Source: Acidobacteriota bacterium (GTDB lineage: Bacteria > Acidobacteriota > Terriglobia > Acidiferrales > UBA7541). From it: 61,452 nucleotides of DNA. The stretch lies in NCBI GenBank assembly GCA_021324935.1, contig JAJPIE010000010.1, positions 1-61,452 of the forward strand, given 5' to 3'. Position 1 is the first letter of the stretch. The number at the start of each line of letters is the position of its first letter. Both the position numbers and the translations under genes were made by a program. A model generated the notes under the pieces. The model did no database searches. It was not told the DNA's origin and saw only the letters and a program-made list of their open reading frames with translations. Positions 28,599-37,373 of this stretch are shown here, in pieces.

Positions 28599-30797
28599 AT
28601 GGTGATTCGATACGCAAGGACGACCTTCCCGAGGCTCGCGGCAATCGCGCTGCTCGGCATCGCGCCGCTTACCTTCGCGCAAGAGCCCGCCGCGCCTCTG
28701 ATTCCGCAAACGCCAATCCGGGTTTCCACGGATCTCGTCCTGGTCAATGTGGTAGCTCGCGACAAAAAAGGAAATCTCGTTCGCGACCTGAAAAAGGAAG
28801 ACTTCACGCTCTACGAAGACGCCAAGAAACAGCAGATCCTGAGCTTCGACTTCGAAGATGTGGATCAGCTGGCGGCTGCCGCGGGTCCAACCATTACGGG
28901 TGCCGCGCCAGGCGCACTTCTGCGCTCCGGCAAAAAGGCTGCGGCAACCCTCGATGCCAGGGACCGCCGCCTGATTGTTTTGTTCTTTGATTTTTCCGCC
29001 ATGGAACCCGAGGAGATTGATCGCTCCGTAGATGCCGCGAAGAAATTCGTCAGAGGAAAGTTGCAGCCTGCCGATCTCGTCGCGCTCGTGTCTCTGGCCA
29101 CCAATATGCACGTGGATTGCGATTTCACGGACGACCGCGACAAACTGACCGCGGCATTGGCCAGCTATGCATCCAGCCAGGGACAAGGCTTCGACAACGG
29201 CACCACCGGCAGCGCCGAAGGCGCCGCCGAAACCAGCGGCTCCTACACCGAAGACGACACCGATCTGAACACATTCACCGCCGATCGCAAGCTCTTGGCC
29301 ATCCAATCCCTCGTGCAAGTGCTGGGCAAGCTGCCGCAGAAAAAGAGTATCGTCTTTTTCAGCAACGGCATTACGCAGACAGGTGTGGACAATCAATCCG
29401 CCCTGCGCGCCGCAACCGCCGCCGCCGTAAAGGCTAATACTTCCATTTACGCGCTCGACATTCGCGGTCTGCAAGCGCTCCCTCCCGGCGGCGAGGCGCA
29501 GAATGCCAGCCTGCACGGGCAGTCTGCCTATACCGGGGCTTCGGTTCTCAACGATTTGAACGGTAACGCTTCTTCGCAAGACACGCTCGCAACGCTATCC
29601 GCCGACACGGGCGGCAAAGCGTTCTTCGATTCCAACGATTTCAGCGGCGTGTTTACGCAGGTGCAGAAAGACAGTTCCGTCTACTACGTCCTCGGATTCA
29701 CCAGCAGCAATCCCGCGAAGGATGGGCGATTCCGTCATTTGAAGGTTACCGTGAACCGGCCCGACCTGAAACTCGAATTTCGCACGGGCTACTACGCGGG
29801 GCGAGATTTCGAGCACCTGAATCGGGCCGATCGCGAACAGCAGCTCGAGGACGAACTTTCCGCGCAACTCCCTCGCGTGGATGTGCCGCTCTATGCGGGC
29901 GCGTCTTACTTTCGTAAGGACGAATCCCACTATTACCTTGGCGTTTCCCTCGTTGTGCCGGGCTCTCAGATTCCGTTTGTCACCGAAAAGGACAGGGACA
30001 ATGCCACCATCGACATCATCGGAGAAGTCCTTGAAGGCGGAAAATTCCCCGTCGGCCATCTGCGCGATACGGTGAAGCTCGCCGTCGAAAGCACGCGCGA
30101 GGTCCGCCGCAAAAATGTGCAGTACAACACGGGATTCCTGCTGGCTCCCGGAGCCTATCACGTGAAATTCGTTGTGCGCGAGAATCAGATCGGCAGGATG
30201 GGTTCCTTCGAAACCGACGTTCACATTCCCGATCTTCGGAAGTCTCCGCTGAAAATGAGCTCCGTGGTGCTCAGCAGCCTGCGCGTTCCATCTGCCGCAA
30301 AGAAAAATGCCCTCAATCCACTCGTCCAGGATCAGATGGAGCTCGTGCCCAACATCACCCACGTCTTTACGCCGGATCAGCACCTGTATCTTCAGTACGA
30401 AATCTATGACCCGGCAAAAGGAAAAGTTTCCGAACAGGGTCCCGTTTCTTCGACTTCTGGCGCCTCGAACGCAGCCGCAAAGTCCTCCGCAACCGCCATT
30501 CGCACCCGTGTGGGAGTTCGAGTTCTGAGCAGCATCGAATTTCTGCAAGGATCCGAGAAAATCTATGAATCGAAGCCTGTCGTCGCCAGCGAAGTCACCG
30601 CTCCGGATCGCAAAGCGGTTGTCTTTCAAATCGATATGCCGTTGCAAACCTTGAAGCCCGGGCTCTATCTCTGCCAGGTCAATGTGATTGATGACGTGGC
30701 GGGAAGTTTTGCTTTCCCGCGATTCCCATTGCTGATTCGCGAACCTTCGAGCAAACCTTCCGTTTCTGGAGCGAGTGCAACCTCACCGTCGAAATAA
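28599..30797 (+). CDS. VWFA-related Acidobacterial domain protein, exported
   Basis: Exported protein of 732 residues with a Sec signal peptide (AAIALLGIAPLTFA). The N-terminal segment TDLVLVNVVARDKKGNLVRDLKKEDF is the hallmark of the VWFA-related domain family that is frequent in Acidobacteriota. The von Willebrand A domain spans about 120-385, with LIVLFFDFSAMEPEEID giving a partial MIDAS (DxSxM) and KSIVFFSNGITQTG later. The C-terminal half is beta-rich and may bind partners. Function is unknown. It begins six bases after the receptor stop and converges with the deaminase gene. Confidence 0.85.
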   Translation: MVIRYARTTFPRLAAIALLGIAPLTFAQEPAAPLIPQTPIRVSTDLVLVNVVARDKKGNLVRDLKKEDFTLYEDAKKQQILSFDFEDVDQLAAAAGPTITGAAPGALLRSGKKAAATLDARDRRLIVLFFDFSAMEPEEIDRSVDAAKKFVRGKLQPADLVALVSLATNMHVDCDFTDDRDKLTAALASYASSQGQGFDNGTTGSAEGAAETSGSYTEDDTDLNTFTADRKLLAIQSLVQVLGKLPQKKSIVFFSNGITQTGVDNQSALRAATAAAVKANTSIYALDIRGLQALPPGGEAQNASLHGQSAYTGASVLNDLNGNASSQDTLATLSADTGGKAFFDSNDFSGVFTQVQKDSSVYYVLGFTSSNPAKDGRFRHLKVTVNRPDLKLEFRTGYYAGRDFEHLNRADREQQLEDELSAQLPRVDVPLYAGASYFRKDESHYYLGVSLVVPGSQIPFVTEKDRDNATIDIIGEVLEGGKFPVGHLRDTVKLAVESTREVRRKNVQYNTGFLLAPGAYHVKFVVRENQIGRMGSFETDVHIPDLRKSPLKMSSVVLSSLRVPSAAKKNALNPLVQDQMELVPNITHVFTPDQHLYLQYEIYDPAKGKVSEQGPVSSTSGASNAAAKSSATAIRTRVGVRVLSSIEFLQGSEKIYESKPVVASEVTAPDRKAVVFQIDMPLQTLKPGLYLCQVNVIDDVAGSFAFPRFPLLIREPSSKPSVSGASATSPSK

Positions 30798-30799
30798 AG

Positions 30800-31255
30800 T
30801 TATTCTTCGCCGATATCTTCGTTCCACACGGCTGGATTAGCGCGAATGTAGTCGCTCAAAAGTGAAACACACTCCTTTGAGTCGAGGTCGATCACCTTTA
30901 CTCCCAGGGAACGCAACCAGTCGATCCCTCCCTGGAAGTTCCGGCTTTCGCCGACCACTACGGTTCCGAAACCGAACTGTCGCACCAGGCCGCTGCAATA
31001 CCAGCACGGAGCGAGCGTCGTGACCATGATCAGTTTTCGATAGCTTTTCTGCCGGCCCGCCCTTCGAAATGCGTCGGTTTCTCCATGCACGGACGGATCG
31101 CCTTGTTGCACGCGGCGATTGTGGCCCGCACCGATCAGCTTGCCTGCTTGGTCGAAAATCGCAGCGCCGATTGGAATGCCGCCTTCGGCAAGTCCAATCT
31201 GGGCCTCTTTCCATGCGACCTCCAACATTGCGCGATAATCGTGCTGCTCGTTCAT
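30800..31255 (-). CDS. Cytosine deaminase-like nucleoside/base deaminase (Fcy1 type)
   Basis: Zinc-dependent hydrolytic deaminase of 151 residues. The zinc site is HGETDAF (about 57-63) and TLAPCWYCSGLV (about 85-96), with Glu59 as proton shuttle. The C-terminal part, with VVVGESRNFQGG and the terminal WNEDIGE, closely follows the fungal cytosine deaminase pattern (terminal W-x-EDIGE), where this tail caps the active site. The likely reaction is cytosine to uracil, or a related base. It differs from tRNA adenosine deaminases, which lack this tail. It stands alone, convergent with the VWA gene. Confidence 0.85.
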   Translation of the reverse strand: MNEQHDYRAMLEVAWKEAQIGLAEGGIPIGAAIFDQAGKLIGAGHNRRVQQGDPSVHGETDAFRRAGRQKSYRKLIMVTTLAPCWYCSGLVRQFGFGTVVVGESRNFQGGIDWLRSLGVKVIDLDSKECVSLLSDYIRANPAVWNEDIGEE

Positions 31256-31424
31256 GGCATCCCCTGACTAGGCTTCCCCCAACGTGAAGTTTTAGGTCTT
31301 TTGGCATTCGGTTCTGGGCGGATGAATTCTTGCAAAGAGAATTCTTCAGAACCATCGGAAGCGTGCGCAAGATTCCGAGAATGCCGCCTCCCACGTGTTG
31401 ACGGTTGCCTGAAAGTGCAGTACT

Positions 31425-32474
31425 TCAGTTCGCGCCCAGATAGTGTACGCCCGGCAGCTTCTTCAGTGTTTCGGCGGCCGCTTCCGGGGTGATGTCCCGT
31501 TGCGGCATGGCCAGCATTTCGAAACCCACCATGAACTTCTTCACCGTCGCGGAACGCAGCAGCGGCGGATAAAAGTGCGCGTGGAAATGAAATCCAGCGG
31601 CATTCCCTCGCGTGGGCTCAACTTGATGAAACCCCATCGTGTAAGGAAAGGATGTGTTGAATAGGTTGTCGTAGCGAATGGTCACCTGGCTCAAAATATC
31701 CGCCAGACCCTTTTTCTCGGCCGCATTGAACTCTGTCAGACAGGGAACACGGCGCCGGCTGATGATCATCGTTTCAAAAGGCCAGATGGCCCAGAACGGT
31801 ACCAGGGCCACAAACTGTTCATTCGCGGCCACGATGCGTTCCTGCTTTTCGAGTTCCAGCGCCAGGTAATCTTCCAGAAGTCCTGATTTGTGCTCTCGTT
31901 TGTATTCCCCGGAGGAAATCAGTTCCTTTGCGAGTTGATCGGGAATCGTCTCGTTCGCCCAGATCTGGCCGTGAGGATGTGGATTGCTGCAGCCCATAAT
32001 CGCGCCGCGATTCTCAAAAATTTGCACGGACTGGATATTCGGCTGGCTGGAAAGGGAAACGAACTCGCTTGTCCAGATTTCCACCACGCGTTCGATGTCG
32101 GCCACCTTCATTCGTGCCAGGGTCAGATCATGCCGCGGCGAGAAACACACCACGCGGCAGCGTCCCCGTTCGCTGATGGCCAGGATAAGCTCCTTCTCCC
32201 GCAATTCGCCCGCGGCCCCATCCGGCTTCAAGGCCGCAAAATCATTTTCGAAAACAAAGGTTCCGTCGTAATTGGGGTTGTGCACTCCGCCGGCGCGGGA
32301 ATTGCCCGGGCACAGGTAGCAGTGGGGATCATACTGCTGCAACCGCTCGCTTGCTGCCGCTTCCACTTGTCCCTGCCATGGCCGCCGCGTCCGGTGCGGC
32401 GACACCAGCACCCATTCGCGCGTCAGCGGATTGAACCGCCGGTGCGGATGAATTTTCAGGTCAAAGCTGCTCAT
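31425..32474 (-). CDS. galT: Galactose-1-phosphate uridylyltransferase
   Basis: Leloir-pathway enzyme exchanging UMP between UDP-glucose and galactose 1-phosphate. The 349-residue length is normal. The active-site motif GCSNPHPHGQIWA (about 160-172) contains the nucleophilic His of HPH, and zinc-binding CYLCPG is near residue 54. The N-terminus RRFNPLTREWVLVSPHRTRRPW is typical. It is downstream of galK with a 17-base gap, in one operon. A LacI-type box lies upstream of galK. Confidence 0.96.
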   Translation of the reverse strand: MSSFDLKIHPHRRFNPLTREWVLVSPHRTRRPWQGQVEAAASERLQQYDPHCYLCPGNSRAGGVHNPNYDGTFVFENDFAALKPDGAAGELREKELILAISERGRCRVVCFSPRHDLTLARMKVADIERVVEIWTSEFVSLSSQPNIQSVQIFENRGAIMGCSNPHPHGQIWANETIPDQLAKELISSGEYKREHKSGLLEDYLALELEKQERIVAANEQFVALVPFWAIWPFETMIISRRRVPCLTEFNAAEKKGLADILSQVTIRYDNLFNTSFPYTMGFHQVEPTRGNAAGFHFHAHFYPPLLRSATVKKFMVGFEMLAMPQRDITPEAAAETLKKLPGVHYLGAN

Positions 32475-32491
32475 GGTTGTAACGCATACCC

Positions 32492-33667
32492 TCAGGCCAG
32501 CCGCCCGGCTCCATCGGCCGCCCAGGAAACGTAAATTTCGGGCGAGCGCCCCGTTGCCTTTTTATAACCAGCGGCCACGTTCTTGCTGAAGTTCTCCACG
32601 CGCTTCTCCTCCACGAGGTTGACTGTGCAGCCACCGAATCCGCCCCCGGTCATGCGTGCTCCGTAAACCCCCGGATTCGCTCCTGCCAGTTGGACCATCA
32701 GGTCCAGTTCCTCGGAGCTGACTTCAAAATCGTCCCGCAGGCTGGCATGGGATTCGCCCATCAATCTTCCGAATAATCGCAAATCGCCAGTTTGCAGCGC
32801 GTCTCCAGCTCGAAGAACCCGCAGATTTTCCGTCAGAATATGGTGGCAACGCTTCCGGATTACGCCGGTCATCTGTCCGCTGAACATCTCGAAGTCCTTC
32901 AGAGTCACATCCCGCAAGGATTTTACTCCTGGGATGCGCTCCGCAAAAAAGTGCGCCGCGGCTTCGCATTCCGCGCGACGAATATTGTATTCGCCTCCCG
33001 CCAGGCTGTGTTTCACCATCGTGTTGCAGATCACCAGCCGCACGTCCGGCGGAATCGGAAGCAACCGGAATTCCAGCGATCGGCAATCCAGTTGCAACGC
33101 GTGATTCTTTTTCCCGTGCACGGAAATAAACTGATCCATGATGCCGCAGCGCGCCCCTACAAATTCGTTTTCCGCCTGCTGGCAGAGCAGCGCGATTGAC
33201 ACGCCTTCCATGCTCTTACCAGAAAGTTCCAGGAACGCCTTGCAAACCGCCACCTCCAGCGAGGCGGATGAACTCAGCCCCGCGCCTTGCGGCACATTTC
33301 CGCGCAGCAACAGATTCGCCCCAGGCAAACTCCCGATCTTCTGCTCCAGCAATTCCACGATTCCGACCACGTAGTCGCTCCAGTGGTCGCGCGGGGAACG
33401 CGGCAAGTGATCCAGGTCGTAGTCCACGCGTTCTCCGTAATTTTCGGAAGTGACCACCAGTTGCCGGTCCGGGCGCTTCGCAATTGCAATCTGGGTTTGA
33501 AAGCCAATGGCAACGGGAAACACGAATCCTTCGTTGTAATCCGTGTGCTCTCCAATCAGATTCACTCGGCCCGGGGCTTGGACAAGAAGGGAATCCTGCC
33601 CGTGTAGCTCCCTGAATTTCTCTCTCAGGTCAGGCGATGCTCGATTCGGCGCGGTCTGCTCGTTCAT
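32492..33667 (-). CDS. galK: Galactokinase
   Basis: Phosphorylates galactose at C1 with ATP, the first committed Leloir step. The 391-residue GHMP kinase shows the galactokinase signature GRVNLIGEHTDYNEGFVFP (about 34-52), the ATP loop GNVPQGAGLSSSASLEVA near 122 and the C-terminal MTGGGFGGCTV motif. It leads the galK-galT operon on the minus strand. A perfect TTAAGCGCTTAA lies 272 bases upstream of its start. There is no galE or transporter in the window. Confidence 0.97.
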   Translation of the reverse strand: MNEQTAPNRASPDLREKFRELHGQDSLLVQAPGRVNLIGEHTDYNEGFVFPVAIGFQTQIAIAKRPDRQLVVTSENYGERVDYDLDHLPRSPRDHWSDYVVGIVELLEQKIGSLPGANLLLRGNVPQGAGLSSSASLEVAVCKAFLELSGKSMEGVSIALLCQQAENEFVGARCGIMDQFISVHGKKNHALQLDCRSLEFRLLPIPPDVRLVICNTMVKHSLAGGEYNIRRAECEAAAHFFAERIPGVKSLRDVTLKDFEMFSGQMTGVIRKRCHHILTENLRVLRAGDALQTGDLRLFGRLMGESHASLRDDFEVSSEELDLMVQLAGANPGVYGARMTGGGFGGCTVNLVEEKRVENFSKNVAAGYKKATGRSPEIYVSWAADGAGRLA

Positions 33668-33938
33668 GGTATGGAAGTCAGCCCCATAAATTCTCCAGTC
33701 GTTCGGGTGTACTCAGACGGTTGAAATGGCCTCAGCTGGCTCGATGCCGCCCTTCGCGCCTTGGCAAGGACGCGGCGGAGCGCACTTTAGCGCTCCCATG
33801 CGAGACAAAGTCCTGAAATGTTGCGTCTTTTGGCTCGCTTCGTCGAAGTGGCTTTTTTCACCTCCAGGCCACCAGCTTTCCAGCTAAGGCTCGCGGCTCT
33901 GCGGAAGCCGCAAAAGGAGGCCTATAAAATGCCCTGAG
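33668..33938. other. galK upstream region
   Basis: About 270 non-coding bases between galK and the LacI-type box. I could not assign a convincing -10/-35 pair on the minus strand, although TATAGG occurs at 33926-33921, close to the box. No other element was recognised. Confidence 0.4.
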
Positions 33939-33950
33939 TTAAGCGCTTAA
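33939..33950. promoter_or_regulatory. Perfect LacI-type operator TTAAGCGCTTAA
   Basis: A perfect 12-bp palindrome with a central CG, as typical for LacI/GalR operators. It lies between the glpK stop and galK and is the best match in the window to the boxes beside the lacI gene. Confidence 0.6.
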
Positions 33951-33982
33951 GCAAGCCCCCTTTCGGATTCTCTTGCAACCTT

Positions 33983-35482
33983 CTAATCCACCCAGTCCAT
34001 CGACCGAAGAACGGCTTTCTTCCACGACGCATATAACTCTTCGCGTTCCCCTTCTTCCATGTGCGGGTGCCACGTGAAATCCACCGCCCAATTTGCCTTA
34101 AGGTCCTCCAAGTCCTTGTAATAGCCAACGGCCAGGCCCGCGGCATAAGCCGCACCCAAGGCCGTCGTCTCTTGGATAACCGGCCGCACCACAGGGATAT
34201 TCAATATATCCGATTGAAATTGCATCAGCAGGTCGTTTTTCACCATGCCCCCGTCCGTCCTCAGCGTGTGCAATTGGATGCGGGAATCCTTCTCCATAGC
34301 TTCCAGTACTTCGCGCGTCTGGAACGCGGTGGCTTCCAGGGCCGCGCGGGCCAGGTGGCCTTTATTCGCATACCGAGTCAGCCCGGCAATCACGCCGCGA
34401 GCATTCGCTTTCCAGTGCGGCGCGTACAGCCCCGAAAACGCCGGCACAAAGTAGACGCCCCCGTTGTCGTTCACCGAGCGCGCCAGCGCTTCCACATCCT
34501 GGCTCTTTTCAATAATTCCCAGGTTGTCGCGCAGCCATTGCACCAGCGCTCCCGCAATCGCGACACTTCCCTCCAATGCATACTGTGCCGGCTTCGCACC
34601 TAGTTTGTAGGCGACCGTAGTCAGAAGGCCAAAATTCGATTGCACAGGATGCGCGCCGCAATTCATCAACAGAAAACATCCCGTGCCATAGGTGTTTTTG
34701 GCTTCTCCCGGTTGAAAACAAGTTTGCCCAACAAGCGCAGCCTGCTGATCTCCCAGGATGCCCGCGATTCTGGTTCCAAGAATCGGCTCCAGAGTTGCTT
34801 CACCATAGACCTCGCTGCTCGATGCAATTTTGGGAAGCATCGCTCGCGGAATCCCAAATATCCCCAGCAGGTCTCGATCCCATCCCAGGCTTTTCAGGCT
34901 CATCAATTGTGTCCGGCTCGCGTTGGTGACGTCAGTGACGTGAACTCCTCCCTTTGTTCCGCCCGTCAACTTCCAGAGCAAGAACGTGTCGATGTTGCCA
35001 AACAGGAGTTCTCCCGCTTCGGCCTTTGCCCTCGCGCCGGGCACGTGGTTCAAAATCCAGCGAATTTTCAATCCGCTGAAATAGGTCGCCAGCGGCAACC
35101 CTGTTCGTTTGCGAAAGCGGTCCTGGCCGACCACTTTTGAAAATTCCACTACATCCTCCGCCACGCGTGTGTCTTGCCATACCATGGCGTTGTAGACGGG
35201 CCGCCCCGTGCTCTTCTCCCAGACTAATGTCGTTTCCCGCTGGTTCGTGACCCCAATCGCCGCCAGATCCTTCGGCCGTAGCTCTGCCTGCTCCATCGCC
35301 TGTTGAATCACTTCCTGGGTTCGGCGCCAGATTTCATCCGGATCGTGCTCCACCCAGCCCGGCTTCGGATAGATTTGCGCGTGTTCTTTCTGCGCCACGG
35401 ACACGATGCGCCCGGTGCGGTCAAAGACGATGAACCGCGTGCTGGTTGTTCCCTGGTCGATCGCCCCCAGATATGCCGTCAT
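33983..35482 (-). CDS. glpK: Glycerol kinase
   Basis: Converts glycerol to glycerol 3-phosphate in the cytoplasm. The 499-residue FGGY kinase starts with the phosphate-binding [18 protein letters not shown]. It contains [20 protein letters not shown], the ATPase segment [14 protein letters not shown] near 245 and the C-terminal [13 protein letters not shown]. It lies 15 bases after glpD on the same strand, so the two form a glycerol-use operon. No glpF facilitator gene is adjacent. Confidence 0.97.
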   Translation of the reverse strand: MTAYLGAIDQGTTSTRFIVFDRTGRIVSVAQKEHAQIYPKPGWVEHDPDEIWRRTQEVIQQAMEQAELRPKDLAAIGVTNQRETTLVWEKSTGRPVYNAMVWQDTRVAEDVVEFSKVVGQDRFRKRTGLPLATYFSGLKIRWILNHVPGARAKAEAGELLFGNIDTFLLWKLTGGTKGGVHVTDVTNASRTQLMSLKSLGWDRDLLGIFGIPRAMLPKIASSSEVYGEATLEPILGTRIAGILGDQQAALVGQTCFQPGEAKNTYGTGCFLLMNCGAHPVQSNFGLLTTVAYKLGAKPAQYALEGSVAIAGALVQWLRDNLGIIEKSQDVEALARSVNDNGGVYFVPAFSGLYAPHWKANARGVIAGLTRYANKGHLARAALEATAFQTREVLEAMEKDSRIQLHTLRTDGGMVKNDLLMQFQSDILNIPVVRPVIQETTALGAAYAAGLAVGYYKDLEDLKANWAVDFTWHPHMEEGEREELYASWKKAVLRSMDWVD

Positions 35483-35497
35483 GGATCGGTTCTCCCT

Positions 35498-37174
35498 CTA
35501 ATTGCGCAAGTCCGCCGGGGTTGCTCTTTCCGCGTCGGGCAAACCCGCGGTTTGCAACATGCCCGTGATTTTTTCCCTGTACGCTTTCACGGCATTTTGT
35601 TCGAATTCAGGATTCCAGCCCAGCTCTCTTGCCAGGAAACTCCCCGCCAGGCTGGCCGCTTCGCGCGCCGCTCTCCAATCCAACAACTGCAAACCAATCC
35701 GCCGGCTCAACACGTCTTCCAGCGTCATGGCCATTTCCTCCCGCACTGCGTAGACAATTTCCGCGCGAATTGGCGAGAAGCCTGCGACAATCGGCTCTCT
35801 CAATTCCGGTTCTTTGCGTGTCAGTTCCAGCAAGTTCTTCGCCCGCGCGCCGAATTTCAAGTAAAGGTGCTGCGCGGTTTCTCCACTAATCCTGAAAGTT
35901 GTCTCGAGCTGCCTTGCGTAATCCGGCGCGTACCCTTCCGAACCCGCCAACTTGTGATCGATCGTTTTTGCCGGCGTCACTCCGGTCCCCAGATATCTTT
36001 GCACTTCGTTGATCGTGTCTTCCGCCATGGCCCGATAGGTTGTCCACTTCCCGCCCATGATGCTTACGAGTCCGCTCTTTGTATCCAGCTCCACTTCGTG
36101 ATCGCGCGCCAGCTTGCTGGTCGCCGTCGCCCCGCTTGCGCTCACCAGCGGACGCATGCCTGCAAATCCGCTCATGACCTGTTCGGGTTTCACCGGCGTC
36201 TCCAGAAAATGATTCAAATGCCGCAGGAGGTAAGCGATTTCCTCCCTGTTTATAGCCATTTCGTCATGGATGGAAACTTCCGTTTCGGTCGTGCCCACCA
36301 GCAGGCGGTCAAACCACGGCACCGCGAACAACACGCGCCCGTCGTCCGTCTTGGGAATCAGCAGTGCGCTCTGGCTGCGGTGCAAATCCAGCGAAAGCAA
36401 GATGTGAATTCCCTTGCTCACGCGCATTCGCGGGCGCGCTTCCGGATTGGCCTTTTGCCGGATCGTGTCCGCCCACGGCCCCGTCGCATTCACAAAGGCT
36501 TTGGCGCGCACCGGGAAACGCTCGCCAATTAGATTGTTCTCTACTTCCACGCCGCATAGCTTGCCCTGCGCATCGCGCGCAAAGGAGAGCACCCGCGCAT
36601 GGTTCAGCGCGTCGCCGCCCGCTTCCACCATCGTTTTGACCAGGGCCAGGTTGTACCTCCCGTCGTCAAACTGCCCGTCGGCATACACCATGCTGCCCAC
36701 CAGATGCTCCTGCTTCAGCATGGGCAAATGTTGCAGCGTCACCTCCTTATTCAGGTAGCGGCTCCTGAAGATTTTCGCCTCGCCCGCCAACCAGTCGTAC
36801 ATCTTCAGGCCGATGCCCATATATCCGACCGTCAGCCAGTCGAAACACGGAACAATGAACTCCATCGGCCGGCTCAGGTAGGCACCGTTATTCAGCATCC
36901 GGATGCGCTCCTGCAGCGCGCGCCTCACGACCTTATACTCCGCAACGTCCAGTTCTTTCACCGCTTGCTCGAGGTATCGCACTCCGCCATGAATCAGTTT
37001 CGTGGAAGTGCTCGACGTTCCCGACGCAAAATCGGCTCCTTCCAGCAAGACCGTCTTCAGCCCGCGCAACTGCGCATCCAGCGCACAGCCGGCTCCTGTT
37101 GCGCCGCCTCCGATCACGCACACGTCGAACTCCTTGCCTGAAATGCGCGCCTGAGCTTCTTCACGCCTCAACAT
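35498..37174 (-). CDS. glpD: Aerobic glycerol-3-phosphate dehydrogenase
   Basis: Membrane-associated FAD enzyme that oxidises glycerol 3-phosphate to dihydroxyacetone phosphate and feeds electrons to quinone. The 558 residues begin with the FAD-binding Rossmann motif FDVCVIGGGATGAGCALDA (about 17-35), followed by SGTSSTSTKLIHGGVRYLEQ, the family signature. The substrate-site region FAVPWFDRLLVGTTETEV and the C-terminal DAO_C domain are present. The start follows AAGGA at good spacing. It is divergent from the exported beta-galactosidase gene, whose upstream region contains a LacI-type box. Confidence 0.95.
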   Translation of the reverse strand: MLRREEAQARISGKEFDVCVIGGGATGAGCALDAQLRGLKTVLLEGADFASGTSSTSTKLIHGGVRYLEQAVKELDVAEYKVVRRALQERIRMLNNGAYLSRPMEFIVPCFDWLTVGYMGIGLKMYDWLAGEAKIFRSRYLNKEVTLQHLPMLKQEHLVGSMVYADGQFDDGRYNLALVKTMVEAGGDALNHARVLSFARDAQGKLCGVEVENNLIGERFPVRAKAFVNATGPWADTIRQKANPEARPRMRVSKGIHILLSLDLHRSQSALLIPKTDDGRVLFAVPWFDRLLVGTTETEVSIHDEMAINREEIAYLLRHLNHFLETPVKPEQVMSGFAGMRPLVSASGATATSKLARDHEVELDTKSGLVSIMGGKWTTYRAMAEDTINEVQRYLGTGVTPAKTIDHKLAGSEGYAPDYARQLETTFRISGETAQHLYLKFGARAKNLLELTRKEPELREPIVAGFSPIRAEIVYAVREEMAMTLEDVLSRRIGLQLLDWRAAREAASLAGSFLARELGWNPEFEQNAVKAYREKITGMLQTAGLPDAERATPADLRN

Positions 37175-37307
37175 GGAGCATCCTTCATAAAGGAAATCGC
37201 CGGGTGCGGCAAGTCACACCGTTCACTCCGGACCTGCTGCCTTGCGCGACTCGTGTTCGTCATTGAGAACGCCTGAAAATTCCCGCTCTGCAAAGGTGTG
37301 ACAAACC

Positions 37308-37316
37308 TGCTAAGAT
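37308..37316 (+). promoter_or_regulatory. Candidate extended -10 promoter of the GH2 gene
   Basis: TGCTAAGAT forms an extended -10 (TG-n-TAAGAT). The predicted start near 37323 would place the LacI-type box at 37333-37344 just downstream, the same arrangement as at the 51.1 kb receptor promoter. No good -35 is present. Confidence 0.35.
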
Positions 37317-37332
37317 TCCGCCGGTTCCTATG

Positions 37333-37344
37333 TTAACCGTTTTA
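37333..37344. promoter_or_regulatory. Imperfect LacI-type box TTAACCGTTTTA
   Basis: The left half and central CG match TTAAsCGsTTAA; the right arm is degraded. It lies 30 bases upstream of the GH2 start codon, in the glpD/GH2 divergent region. Confidence 0.4.
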
Positions 37345-37373
37345 CCTTAGAATTCTCTATAAAGAGGCCGATC

